A DNA stretch of 64,000 nucleotides from JAWPMV01 sp039819665. Lineage in GTDB: Bacteria > Bacteroidota > Bacteroidia > J057. Below the pieces are notes generated by a model, which worked only from the letters and a program-made list of their open reading frames with translations, searched no databases and was not told where the DNA came from. The translations under genes were made by a program, and so were the position numbers. The stretch covers positions 1-64,000 of the forward strand of contig JBCBRM010000037.1 in the NCBI GenBank assembly GCA_039819665.1, read 5' to 3'. Shown piece after piece: positions 8,956 to 17,600 of this stretch. The first letter of the stretch is position 1. Each line of letters begins with the position of its first letter.

Positions 8956-9189
8956 ATGAGTATTACCATTCCTCAAGAATATCTTAAAGCTGCCGGGATG
9001 ACTGAAAAAGATCTTAAGCTGGAAATAGCGCTAATCTTTTATCAGAGAAGGGTTATTTCTATCGGTAAAGCTGCTCAGTTAGCTGGTGTTAGTCGCTGGG
9101 ATTTTCAGCAAGCCATGAAGACTCGAAAGATTCCAGTTAATTATGATATTTCTGAACTGATGGATGATGTGAAGACACTGGGACTATAG
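8956..9189 (+). CDS. UPF0175 family antitoxin
   Basis: 77 residues matching the UPF0175 family: an N-terminal IPQEYLKAAG segment, then the KLEIALIFYQRRVISIGKAA stretch leading into a helix-turn-helix-like AGVSRWDFQQAMKTRKIPV and a short acidic tail. Members are encoded directly upstream of PIN-domain DUF3368 proteins, as here (15-base gap), and are taken to be the DNA-binding antitoxin that neutralises the nuclease and represses the operon. The ATG at 8956 starts right where the family domain begins. It lies in the 1.2-kb segment between repeat copies C and D. Confidence 0.88.
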   Translation: MSITIPQEYLKAAGMTEKDLKLEIALIFYQRRVISIGKAAQLAGVSRWDFQQAMKTRKIPVNYDISELMDDVKTLGL

Positions 9190-9204
9190 TATATAATATA
9201 TAGT

Positions 9205-9690
9205 ATGTTGGTTGTAATTAGCGACACTTCGGTAATCAGCAATTTTCTACATTTAGGTCAATTACATATTCTCCAGAAATTATACCGCCAAGTATACATT
9301 CCGCAAGCAGTTTATGAGGAAATAAATCAATTGTCTCAAGATCTTGATTACATCCCTCCATTTCAGCATGCTGACTGGGTTTCTGTTAAATCTCCTTCTG
9401 ACTCAGATCAGGTAGTAAGACTTCTGGATGTTTTAGATAGGGGAGAAGCAGAGGCTATTGTTTTGGCCCTGGAAATGGAGGCTGATTTTTTGTTAGTTGA
9501 TGAATTACTTGGTCGACAAGAGGCAAGAAAGCAAGGAATATCAATAGTCGGAACATTAGGGATATTATTGAAAGCCAAGGAAGAAAAGATCATCGAGGAA
9601 ATAATGCCTTTGATGGATATCCTAATAGAAAAGGGATTTTGGATAGGAAAGGAGTTGTATGAACAGGTATTAGATCTGGCTAATGAATAA
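9205..9690 (+). CDS. PIN-domain nuclease toxin (DUF3368 type)
   Basis: 161 residues with a PIN fold of the DUF3368 type. Acidic residues for the metal site are visible: Asp7 in ISDTS, Glu81/Glu83 in RGEAEAIVLA, and Asp99 in LLVDE. The VGTLGILLKAK segment that typifies the family follows. PIN toxins are Mg-dependent ribonucleases; this one is presumably neutralised by the UPF0175 protein 15 bases upstream. All active-site positions are intact, so the pair looks functional. Its cassette has no room for other genes, suggesting that the toxin-antitoxin pair is the whole cargo. Confidence 0.88.
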   Translation: MLVVISDTSVISNFLHLGQLHILQKLYRQVYIPQAVYEEINQLSQDLDYIPPFQHADWVSVKSPSDSDQVVRLLDVLDRGEAEAIVLALEMEADFLLVDELLGRQEARKQGISIVGTLGILLKAKEEKIIEEIMPLMDILIEKGFWIGKELYEQVLDLANE

Positions 9691-9856
9691 AGGCCTTTAT
9701 CTATTTTTGATTTTAAGTAAGCCTACATTATTATTTTGGCCCACAATTAGGAAAGAGTAAGCTCCACATTTAGAATGTTGTAGGGTTGCAAGGGGCTATT
9801 CATTTCGTGGCATAAGGATTGAAGCTTTCTTTTTGGAAATAATTATGTAAAGATTT

Positions 9857-10050
9857 CAGCGCTAATTTTTACAAAAGAGTCTGTGCGACTAAAAAGAAAT
9901 ATCCCCTATTACGAAATAGAGGATATTCTTTGGTGTGGTAACTTTTCCTTGCGGTCCGGACGGGAGGAGTGAGTAGGGTGTAAGGGTTTGTTTATCAGGA
10001 GGTTGAAAAATCCGAGCGCTACTGTAGCGCTAATTTTGAGACTTAGTAAT
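9857..10050 (-). repeat. tRNA-Asp-derived repeat, copy D
   Basis: The left arm is shorter than in C: cagcgctaattttt at 9857-9870, then a hairpin at about 9898-9927 whose stem sequence differs from the other copies, then the core tgcggtccggacgggagg at 9950-9967. The right arm resembles that of copy B and contains a perfect palindrome AGCGCTACTGTAGCGCT at 10015-10031, followed by aattttgagactta. It separates the two toxin-antitoxin cassettes. Confidence 0.8.
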
Positions 10051-10058
10051 TCATTTTC

Positions 10059-10448
10059 CTACTCCCAAATGACCTCAAGCTCCTTATACTTTTTAAACAT
10101 CCCATCTTTCGATAGAATCGGTAATCCTTCAGTTAAAGATTGACCAATTAACAATCGATCGAAAGGATCTCTATGATGAAAATCCAATTGAGCGGTTTTG
10201 AGGAAATGGACGGGAGTAATCTCCAGGATTTCAAAGCCAGATTCTCCAATTATTTCAAATACCTTTTCTAAGGGATATTTGAATTCCAGCCTACCAATAG
10301 AATACTTGATGCTTAATTCCCAATAAGAAGCCAGACTAACAAAATTTGTATAGCTAGGAGATTCAATTCGATTTCTAATAGACATTGGAAGTTGAGGGTC
10401 ATTTGTTATGTACCAAATGACCGTATGGGTATCCCAGAGCAAGTTCAT
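10059..10448 (-). CDS. vapC: VapC-type PIN-domain toxin
   Basis: 129 residues, normal length for VapC. Active-site acids are all present: Asp6 in LLWDTHTVIW, Glu44 in SYWELSIK, Asp94/Asp97 in HHRDPFDRLL, and Asp115 in LSKDGMF. VapC toxins are Mg-dependent RNases that typically cut tRNA or rRNA. The ATG shares its A with the TAA of the upstream antitoxin gene (TAATG), a layout that suggests translational coupling. It is the sole cargo, with its antitoxin, of the segment next to the tRNA-Asp gene. Confidence 0.9.
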   Translation of the reverse strand: MNLLWDTHTVIWYITNDPQLPMSIRNRIESPSYTNFVSLASYWELSIKYSIGRLEFKYPLEKVFEIIGESGFEILEITPVHFLKTAQLDFHHRDPFDRLLIGQSLTEGLPILSKDGMFKKYKELEVIWE

Positions 10449-10654
10449 TACATATAATCTTTAAAGTCTTCGATGGGATCATCAAAGTTTTCTTTCATGA
10501 TGATCATTCCTTCCGCCAGACCCGGTATCATCTTCTTTTTGGGAGAAGAAGGAGGTGGGTTTTGATTGAGAAGAGATTCAATATATGCAGCGACCTTCCT
10601 GCGCATTTCAAGAGGCATTTTAATTAGCTGACTATATAATTGAATGGCAGACAT
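10448..10654 (-). CDS. DUF2281-type antitoxin of VapC
   Basis: 68 residues. The N-terminal half (IQLYSQLIKMPLEMRRKVAA) and the C-terminal signature (GLAEGMIIMKENFDDPIEDF, ending in KDYM) fit the DUF2281 family commonly found upstream of VapC genes. The C-terminal acidic segment probably wraps into the VapC active site, while the N-terminal half dimerises. It overlaps the toxin start by one base. A proline/lysine-rich linker (about 33-42) separates the two halves. Confidence 0.85.
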   Translation of the reverse strand: MSAIQLYSQLIKMPLEMRRKVAAYIESLLNQNPPPSSPKKKMIPGLAEGMIIMKENFDDPIEDFKDYM

Positions 10655-10842
10655 AATTTAAGATTTCTATATTCTACGAATACAAATTAACCTTAGTTCT
10701 ACTTCTTAACAAATCGCTTTTTGCCTGAAAACAAAATGATAAGGGTATCAGCTGTGTTTTTGATAGAGAAAAAATAAAAGCTGCTCAATAAAAGGCGAGC
10801 AACAAGTACTGATTTTGGTATTATTTCAAAATTTAAACCTAA
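10655..10842. other. Upstream region of the DUF2281/vapC operon
   Basis: About 190 AT-rich bases in which the promoter and autoregulatory operator of the operon should lie. I see no clear palindrome or well-spaced TTTG/TAnnTTTG pair. The tRNA-proximal repeat arm starts at 10843. Confidence 0.3.
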
Positions 10843-11023
10843 AATTTCAGATCTAATACAGCGCTAATTTTGAAATTAGGAGTTTTAAAAACAGCGAATA
10901 TGTACTGGAAAGGACGATTGGATTTGGGACCCCATTTTTTGCAGGACTCGAACCCTATATACCAAAATGGCCTTCAGAAGCTCTGAAGGCCATTTTTAGA
11001 TTTGCTATTTTTTTGGTTCCTTG
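10843..11023 (-). repeat. tRNA-proximal repeat arm (parental copy)
   Basis: This is the sequence just downstream (minus strand) of tRNA-Asp. It includes 10843-10880, near-identical to 8559-8596; a T-arm-like box at 10941-10955 (reverse complement GGGTTCGAGTCCTGC); and a long perfect hairpin at 10964-10996 (stem aatggccttcaga). The order is the same as in copies A-D, so the partial copies look like duplications of this tRNA 3' region. Confidence 0.8.
10964..10996 (-). terminator. Rho-independent terminator of tRNA-Asp
   Basis: The inverted repeat aatggccttcaga / tctgaaggccatt has a three-base loop and is followed by a T-run in the minus direction. It lies about 28 bases beyond the tRNA 3' end. 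A hairpin in the same position, but with a different stem sequence, is present in every partial copy of the repeat. Confidence 0.75.
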
Positions 11024-11097
11024 CGGTCCGGACGGGACTCGAACCCGCGGCCCCATGCGTGACAGGCATGTATTCTAACCAACTGAACTACCGGACC
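11024..11097 (-). tRNA. tRNA-Asp (anticodon GTC)
   Basis: On the minus strand, 74 bases fold as a cloverleaf. The acceptor GGTCCGG pairs with CCGGACC, discriminator base is G, D-arm is GTTCAGTTGGTTAGAAT, the anticodon loop is CTGTCAC with GTC, and the T-arm is GCGGG-TTCGAGT-CCCGT. The CCA end is not fully encoded (G then CAA), so it depends on the CCA-adding enzyme, whose gene is at 18342. Its 3' part is the source of the 18-base core repeated at 275, 4812, 8733 and 9950. Confidence 0.97.
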
Positions 11098-11840
11098 TGA
11101 TTACCAATAGCGGATGCAAATATAGCTACTTTTTTCTTTTATGCAACTATGCACAAAGGTTTTTGTAAAAAAAATGTGAAGTACATTTGAAGCTCCCTTC
11201 ATTTCATTATTTGTTCTGTTTCTTGCCTTGAAATAAAGCAGGATTTTTGTAGAATTGGGCCTGTAAATTCACGCTAATCCGTGATCTCGAATAAAATGAG
11301 TACTTGTCTCAAGTAAGAAAAAATGAGCTTCAAATCGCCTTAAAATGTGAGGCTTAGCGCTGAAAAATATTTCCATCATTTGTAGCCCCATAAAAGGCTG
11401 TTGAAAGAGTTTTCTGACTTTCATTTTGCCTATTCTGCGTAGATTGTCAGTAACCTCTATGGGAGGCTAAACCAAACTATGCCTGTTTAAATGAAAGCCT
11501 GCTTTAAGAATTTTATCAATAATTTGGAAGAAGTCTGTCTCGGCATGCTCCTTGAATAGCTCAGCGATCATAAACCGGGTTATGGAAGAAAGCAAGGTCG
11601 CTTGCTAGCCTTCCCCTTTTTCCATAGAGTACCTACATCAGGGATGGGACGGGAATTGTGTTTTCACAGGATAAAAAACTGAGTAGGGGCAATAACCCCG
11701 TTAGACGGGAAAGAGTGTTTAGAGTGCTTAGATAAGTCGATAGTAACAGATGTTTAACGAGAGAACTTATTCGAAATATCTAAACCAATAACTTGATTTC
11801 AGATAATAGGAGGGCTTTGGGAAGAAAAGAATAAAAAAAT
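11098..11840. other. 740-base stretch without an intact gene
   Basis: It contains the tRNA-Asp promoter region near 11100-11150 and a possible decayed minus-strand gene (separate entry, 11269-11610). The rest shows no coding signal. It marks the change from the repeat-rich accessory zone to the SusCD operon. Confidence 0.4.
11269..11610 (-). pseudogene. Possible decayed small gene interrupted by TAG codons
   Basis: One minus-strand frame reads protein-like for about 110 codons. It has MEKGEG, a TAG, then QATLLSSITRFMIAELFKEH and an amphipathic stretch ending NRHSLV, a second TAG (11467-11469), then PPIEVTDNLRRIGKMKVRKL and onward to a TGA at 11269-11271. The pieces look like one continuous protein, but I cannot assign a family. 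It could equally be a chance open frame, or a true short gene starting at the ATG at 11422-11424 (51 residues). Confidence 0.25.
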
Positions 11841-11866
11841 GCGGCTGCCTCAGATGAGACAGCCGC
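11841..11866 (-). terminator. Terminator of the SusCD operon
   Basis: A hairpin with stem gcggctg...cagccgc (extended by ctc/gag pairs) lies 36 bases after the stop of the last operon gene and is flanked by A/T-runs on both sides. It can end minus-strand transcription and possibly act in both directions. Confidence 0.7.
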
Positions 11867-11901
11867 TCTTAGTCTTATTTTTCAATCAAATGACTGAAAG
11901 A

Positions 11902-12870
11902 TTATTGCTTTGTAAGCTTAACTGTGAAAGGTACAGCACCAGCACCACAGTCATTTGTTACATCTAACTCCAGGTTCAAGGTGAACTCAGTGTCATCATC
12001 AAAGTTGAAAGCACCTACAGGAGAGCTTCCTTGTGAGATGAAGATATTGTCAACACAACGTAGACCACCGTCAGCATCCAATCCCAATGTAGCAGTACAA
12101 AGGAGGTCAAATGTCTGAGTCATAGGCCCGTTACCGATACCAAGGTCTCCAAGAAGAGTCATTCCTGAGAAAGTTCTTCTAGTTTGAGATCCAGATACAG
12201 CAGCAACTTCAACTGTCATTGGCAGATCACCATAAGGCTTACCACCGAAGAGGGTAGGAGCAGTTCCTACATAATCCAGGGTGTAAGTTCCTACAAAACG
12301 ATCATCAGTCAATGGACAAGTTACGAATGCATTGAAGTTGAATTTACCTCCAAAAGCAGAACCGTTTATAGCTGAAGATGAGTTAGCAGCAGTGAAAACC
12401 TGCCCGTCATCAAGCGTAATGCTACTGGTGAATCTGAAAACATCAAGTGCTTTGACGTCATCAAGATTCAATCCCAATGCATTAGTAACATCTGCAAGAG
12501 GAATAGAAACTGTAATTCCAACTTTCCCATTTACACTAGTACCAAAGTCGCCTTTTCCAAAGCTTAGGTATTGAGTAACAGGTACACTGTTATCACCATT
12601 GTCAGGATTGTTGTCCTCATACTCTACATTGATAGAGTAGTTGTTTACAAGGGCACCATTTTCCAGGTCAATGAACTCTACTGAATAAGAATAAGCTGTA
12701 GTAGTAGGTTCATTGAGGTCGTAGATATCATTGGTGGTTTCTACTTCCTTAACGTAGGCACCTTTACCAGCCTGATCAAAAGTAATGATCGGGCTCAAGT
12801 CTTCGTCAGCACAGGAGCTCATAGCGAATCCAACCAGTGCAAAGACTACTATTTTAAGATATTTATTCAT
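11902..12870 (-). CDS. Outer-membrane lipoprotein of the SusCD operon
   Basis: 322 residues with a lipoprotein signal (MNKYLKIVVFALVGFAMSSC, lipid-bearing Cys at about 20). The rest is beta-rich, with short GxF/GDF turns, two cysteine pairs (VTCPL, LLCTA, LRCVD, NDCG) and no enzyme motif. It is the third gene of an operon after SusC and SusD (43-base gap), where many Bacteroidota place a surface glycan- or peptide-binding lipoprotein (SusE/F-like position). Function beyond that position is inference. The terminator follows directly. Confidence 0.75.
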   Translation of the reverse strand: MNKYLKIVVFALVGFAMSSCADEDLSPIITFDQAGKGAYVKEVETTNDIYDLNEPTTTAYSYSVEFIDLENGALVNNYSINVEYEDNNPDNGDNSVPVTQYLSFGKGDFGTSVNGKVGITVSIPLADVTNALGLNLDDVKALDVFRFTSSITLDDGQVFTAANSSSAINGSAFGGKFNFNAFVTCPLTDDRFVGTYTLDYVGTAPTLFGGKPYGDLPMTVEVAAVSGSQTRRTFSGMTLLGDLGIGNGPMTQTFDLLCTATLGLDADGGLRCVDNIFISQGSSPVGAFNFDDDTEFTLNLELDVTNDCGAGAVPFTVKLTKQ

Positions 12871-12913
12871 TTTTGGTTCTTTTTAAGAATTATGCGAAAT
12901 GAATTCGACTTTC

Positions 12914-14632
12914 TTAACGGTTAAACTTGCTAGGGTCCTGAGTTGACCAGAATGGTAACTCGTCAGTAGATTTCTGAGTTACGTTAGCATTTCTGTTAAC
13001 GTGGTCAGATGGGTACAATAGAGTTTGGATGAAGTTACCTGAAGAAGGATCAATAGTAGGCTGGATATTATCCGGCTTAGCAGTCCTTCTGTATAGGTTG
13101 TATCCTTCCATTCCGTTACCCCATAGGGCAATCATGTACTCTTTTACAATGATGTCTAAACGAGCATCATCAGATGGAGCCGTATCATAGTTCAACAATA
13201 CCAAATCAACGTAATCTTCAGTAGCCTGATCTAGTGGATCAAGAAGCTGTGGTCCAAGAAGGATGGCAGTTCCATCAGGAAGCGTACCAATTTGCTTATT
13301 ACGGTCAATCTGAGCTTCGTAAGTGCGAACTTTAGCAATAGACTGACGAATACCTTCTTCAAGAAGAGCTCTCGCATCTCCACCAGTTCCTGCCATCAGA
13401 GCAGCTTCGGCCAATACAAAGTGAGTCCATGAAGACAACCAGATAGGGTTGATGCCTTGTCCAAGTAGACCGTCTTCCCCATTGTTCTGAGTAAACTCAA
13501 ACTGAGAGTCATCAAAGTTTCCACCTGCAGGATAGATACCGTAAACAGTACGTACAGGACCGTCTGGTGGGATACCAGAACCGTTACCATGATCACGTCC
13601 ATAGTATCCATCATCTGTTGCTACACAGTAAGGTAGATTAGGATCCACTGCAGCATAGTGCATAGGATAAAAATCAGGATCTGGAGCACCTTCATTGTAG
13701 ATACAAGAATATGCGTTTGGATCAGCAGTCAAAGAGTTAGATCTCTGACGGTAGAAATAGAAGCGGGTACGAGGATCGCGAATACCTTTTTCTTCAGCCA
13801 GCAACCACATGAAGTAGTTAGGAATGTATGAAGCGTCGCTTTGCTCGTATGCGTTGTTGTACCAAGGGTGGCGAGAGTTAGGGTTGTTTCTTTGGTTACC
13901 ATACTTGAAAGTAAAGTCCTCAGAAGCAGCGTCAATGATATCACCAGCAGAAACGATAGCAGAAATCTGACTTCCAGCATTGGCATCAACCATACGGATG
14001 TTAGAATAAGCTCTCAGTTTTAGGGTGTTCGCCAAAGTGATCCACTTGGTAGGATCTCCATCATAGAAAATGTCAGTTGCTGGTGCACCTGCATTAGTAC
14101 CTGATAGGTTACCAATCGCCTCGTCCAAAAGAGCAATACCAGCCTGATATACATCAGCAGCAGGGTCAGCACTTGGAGAAATGATGTCAGTACCTTGTCC
14201 AGCCTCAGTTAAAGGAACATTACCAAAAAGGTCAACAAGGGTAAACATTGCATAAGCTTTCATGATCTTGGCACTACCAAGCTCGATGTCAGCACCTGCA
14301 CCTTCAGCAATTGGTATCAATGCGTCAATATCAGGAAGAAGTCCTGCATAGAAACTGGACCAAAGTCCATTTCCACGAGTCGCTGGAGCGGAGTTATTAT
14401 AAGTAAAATTACCCATGTTGTTTCCTCCGCGGTAGTAACCGGAAAATCCGGTAGTACCTCTCTGGAATCCGTTGAAAGAAAGCTGGATATTGTTATACAA
14501 AAACTCCAGTTCTGCACTCTCCGGTCCAGGAGCGTTAGGGTTTTCCTGTAGATCTAGCTCTGTGAATTCACAGGATGTAACTGTGAGTCCAACTGCCAGA
14601 ACGACAGCGAATATTCTATTGAAAAATTTCAT
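12914..14632 (-). CDS. SusD/RagB-like nutrient-binding outer-membrane lipoprotein
   Basis: 572 residues with a lipobox at the N-terminus (LTVTSCEF, Cys about 21), followed by the DLQENPNAPG start typical of the SusD-like_2 group. Helical TPR-like segments and a long C-terminal region follow. SusD proteins form the lid of the SusC channel and capture oligosaccharides or peptides at the surface. It starts 22 bases after the SusC stop, so the two are co-transcribed. No glycoside hydrolase or peptidase gene is in the operon, so the substrate cannot be predicted. Confidence 0.93.
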   Translation of the reverse strand: MKFFNRIFAVVLAVGLTVTSCEFTELDLQENPNAPGPESAELEFLYNNIQLSFNGFQRGTTGFSGYYRGGNNMGNFTYNNSAPATRGNGLWSSFYAGLLPDIDALIPIAEGAGADIELGSAKIMKAYAMFTLVDLFGNVPLTEAGQGTDIISPSADPAADVYQAGIALLDEAIGNLSGTNAGAPATDIFYDGDPTKWITLANTLKLRAYSNIRMVDANAGSQISAIVSAGDIIDAASEDFTFKYGNQRNNPNSRHPWYNNAYEQSDASYIPNYFMWLLAEEKGIRDPRTRFYFYRQRSNSLTADPNAYSCIYNEGAPDPDFYPMHYAAVDPNLPYCVATDDGYYGRDHGNGSGIPPDGPVRTVYGIYPAGGNFDDSQFEFTQNNGEDGLLGQGINPIWLSSWTHFVLAEAALMAGTGGDARALLEEGIRQSIAKVRTYEAQIDRNKQIGTLPDGTAILLGPQLLDPLDQATEDYVDLVLLNYDTAPSDDARLDIIVKEYMIALWGNGMEGYNLYRRTAKPDNIQPTIDPSSGNFIQTLLYPSDHVNRNANVTQKSTDELPFWSTQDPSKFNR

Positions 14633-14654
14633 GATAATTCAGATGTAGTTCGTT

Positions 14655-17600
14655 TTAGAAAGTCAGGTTAAGAGTTGCACTATACCTTTTTGAAGTAGGA
14701 CCAGTAGTGAAGTCAAATCCTCTACCATTACCTACACCAAGACTCAATACTTCTGGGTCATAGTTTACACCTTCTGGGAAGTTGTAAGCTTTATACCAAA
14801 GGTTTTCGCCAGCAAGGATCAAGGAAACAGAACCTAATGGAGTTTTGTCCAACCAAGCTTTAGGTACATCATAAGAAAGAGAAACCTCTCTCAGACGTAG
14901 AGTAGTTCCGTCAAATACGGTACCCTCATCAGCGAAGAAGTAAGAGCGGAAGAAGAAGTCCCCAATATATCCCTGGATATTGTTAGGAGTACTTTCGTCC
15001 GAAGCTAATACACCGGGCTGGATGATAGGCAAGAAACGATCGACATCAGTATCAACAGTATTACCACGAGCAAGCATAGTTGCTGTAGATACAGAGTAAA
15101 TATCACCACCATCAACATAAGCTAACTGACCTCTTAAAGAGAATCCTTTAAAGCTAAGGTTAGTGATGAAGTTTGCTTGATAGTTAGGGTTAGGATTACC
15201 AATTGGGGCAATATCCTGACCAGGTACGTAGTTACCATCTGCACCTACGAGCAATACACCATCGTCATTTCTTTGAAAAGGAATACCTTGCATGATTCCG
15301 TAGAATTCTCCAGGAATCGCGAAGTTACCCAAGTTAGAGAAACCTGCGATAGCAATTTGGTCAACACCGTCAGCAATCTTCAATACTTTGTTTCTGTTAA
15401 CAGTGATGTTTGCATCAATGCTCCAAGTGAAAGCACCCTGGAAAGGAACAAGGTTAATACCTGCCTCAATACCACGGTTTTCAACAGATGCTGCGTTAAC
15501 AGTAGTATTTGTAAATCCAGTAGCTGGGTCAAGATCCAAACCAATAATCAGGTCATTAGACTCTTTGTCATACAAAGAAACGTCAATTCCGATACGGTTT
15601 TGGAGGAAACGACCTTCAAGACCAACTTCAAGCTCAGTAATTGTTTCTGGTTCAAGGTTTCTGTTACCCAATACATTAGATACAGAGTTTACGTTCAATA
15701 CAGCTCCATCATCAGTTACGAAAGTGTTAGTTCCAGAAGAAAGTACACTTCTTGTCTGATAAGGCTGAGGATAACCAGCAGATGTACCATATCCGAAACG
15801 TAGTTTCAGGTAGTTAACAGTCTGGTTGTTTTGCAATCCAGCGATAGCCTCTGTAGGAATGAAAGAAACAGAAGCAGATGGATAGAAGATAGAACGGTTC
15901 TCTTGTTCCAAAGTAGAAGTCCAGTCATTACGTCCCTGGAAGTTTACATACAGGAAGCTTCTGTAAGAAAGAGTAGCTGTAGCGTAAGCTCCAATCGTAT
16001 TTTCATCAGAAAGGAAAGAATCACCATTGTGCTCCTCAAAGTTTCCATGATCAAACAGGTCAAAGATGAACTGCTGAGTAGAAGAAAGACTTGAGAATTG
16101 GAATTCTTCTCTTCTAAGGTTCAAACCGACGATTCCGTCAAGAGCGAAATCTTCAGTCAATTTGAAGTCATAAGAAAGAGTTGCAACCTGGTCCGTAATC
16201 TTGTTTTGACGCTCAGTAGTTCTCATCTCTCCGTTTGGAGAAGTAGATCCACCTTTGTTAATAGTACGTCTGTTACGCTGGTTGTACTGGTCAATACCGA
16301 TACGGTAGTTAAAAGACAGCCAATCAGTGAACTCATATCCTACGTTGAAGTTACCGAAGAAACGACGGATAGCTTCATTCTCGTTAGTGTGCTTAGAAGT
16401 CCAACGTGGGTTCTCAATAGCAGCACCACGACGATAATATACCATAGAACCGTCTTTTGGAGACTCAAAAGGAAGGTTCATCAAGTCAATACTACGTGGA
16501 GTAAAGAAGATATAACCGAATAGGTTAGGGTTACCAGAACCACCACCAGGTCCAGAACCGAAAGCAGCACCTGTAGGAGGAGCGTCGCGGTCAGAATCAA
16601 CAAAGTTGAAAGTAGATTGGATAGTGATACCGTTTGCAAGCTGAGTACGAGCACCTAAACCAAGGTTGCTTCTTTCGTAAGTGTTAGACGCGTCAGGCAA
16701 GAATCCTCCATCATTCAGGTAAGAATAGTTTGCACTTACGGCAGTTGTAGCATTGATGTTAGACTCGATGCTTACAGAAGTGTTAGTAAGAATACCGCTT
16801 TCAAAGAAGTTTTCAACACCATCATAGGCTCTGTACGGGTAGCGCTGTCCGATGAATTCAGGAAAGTCATCGTTGAACTGAGGCTGGTCATAAGGGTGAG
16901 CGATAGTACCATCTTCTGCAATACCGTTGCTACCTCTTACGTTGAAGTTAGGACCCCAGTTAGAGAAGAACCAACCAAAGTTTCCAGAGAAACCATTACC
17001 AAAAGAATTCTGGTAATCAGGAAGGTTAGAAATTTCAGTAATACCAACTTGCTGGCTTACTCTTACTTCCATCTTCTTGTTGATGTTGTTGCCAACATTA
17101 CCGTTTTTGGTAGTGATCAATACAACACCATTACGTCCGGCCTCACCATAAAGCACTGTCGCAGACAAACCTTTAAGGATAGATACCTCTGCAATGTTGT
17201 TAGGATCAAGATCCAGGAAACGGCTGGAAGCAGTAGCACCACCACCATTGAAGCCTCTATCATTGTTAGTAGAAGTGTTAAAAGGTACACCGTCTACAAC
17301 AAACAAAGGCTGGTTGTCACCTGTGATAGAAGAGTATCCACGGATAATTACGTTAGTACCACTACCGGCCATACCGGAAGTCTGTGTGATATCCACACCA
17401 GTAGCTTTACCACGAAGAATCCTTGCGATGTCCGCCTCAGAGCGGTTCTCAATCGCTGAAGAAGAGATAGTCGATACCCCGTAGCCCAGGGCTTTCTTCT
17501 CCTTCTTGATACCCAGACCAGTCACAACAACCTCATCAAGGGTGAGGTCAGACTTAGCAAGGGTAATTGACATGCTGCCACCAGAGATGGGTACTTCTTG

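Noticed and set aside
1..11097. Integrase, transposase or phage genes that would make this a standard island
   Set aside because: Looked for in all long frames and not found; if an integrase drives the array it lies outside the window.
12332..12574. Plus-strand 80-codon frame within the SusCD operon lipoprotein
   Set aside because: Antisense shadow of the lipoprotein gene.
15177..17484. Long plus-strand open frames (up to 208 codons) antisense to the SusC-like gene
   Set aside because: They lie entirely within a well-supported TonB receptor gene, have Ser/Thr/Val-rich low-sense translations and no domains, so they are shadows.
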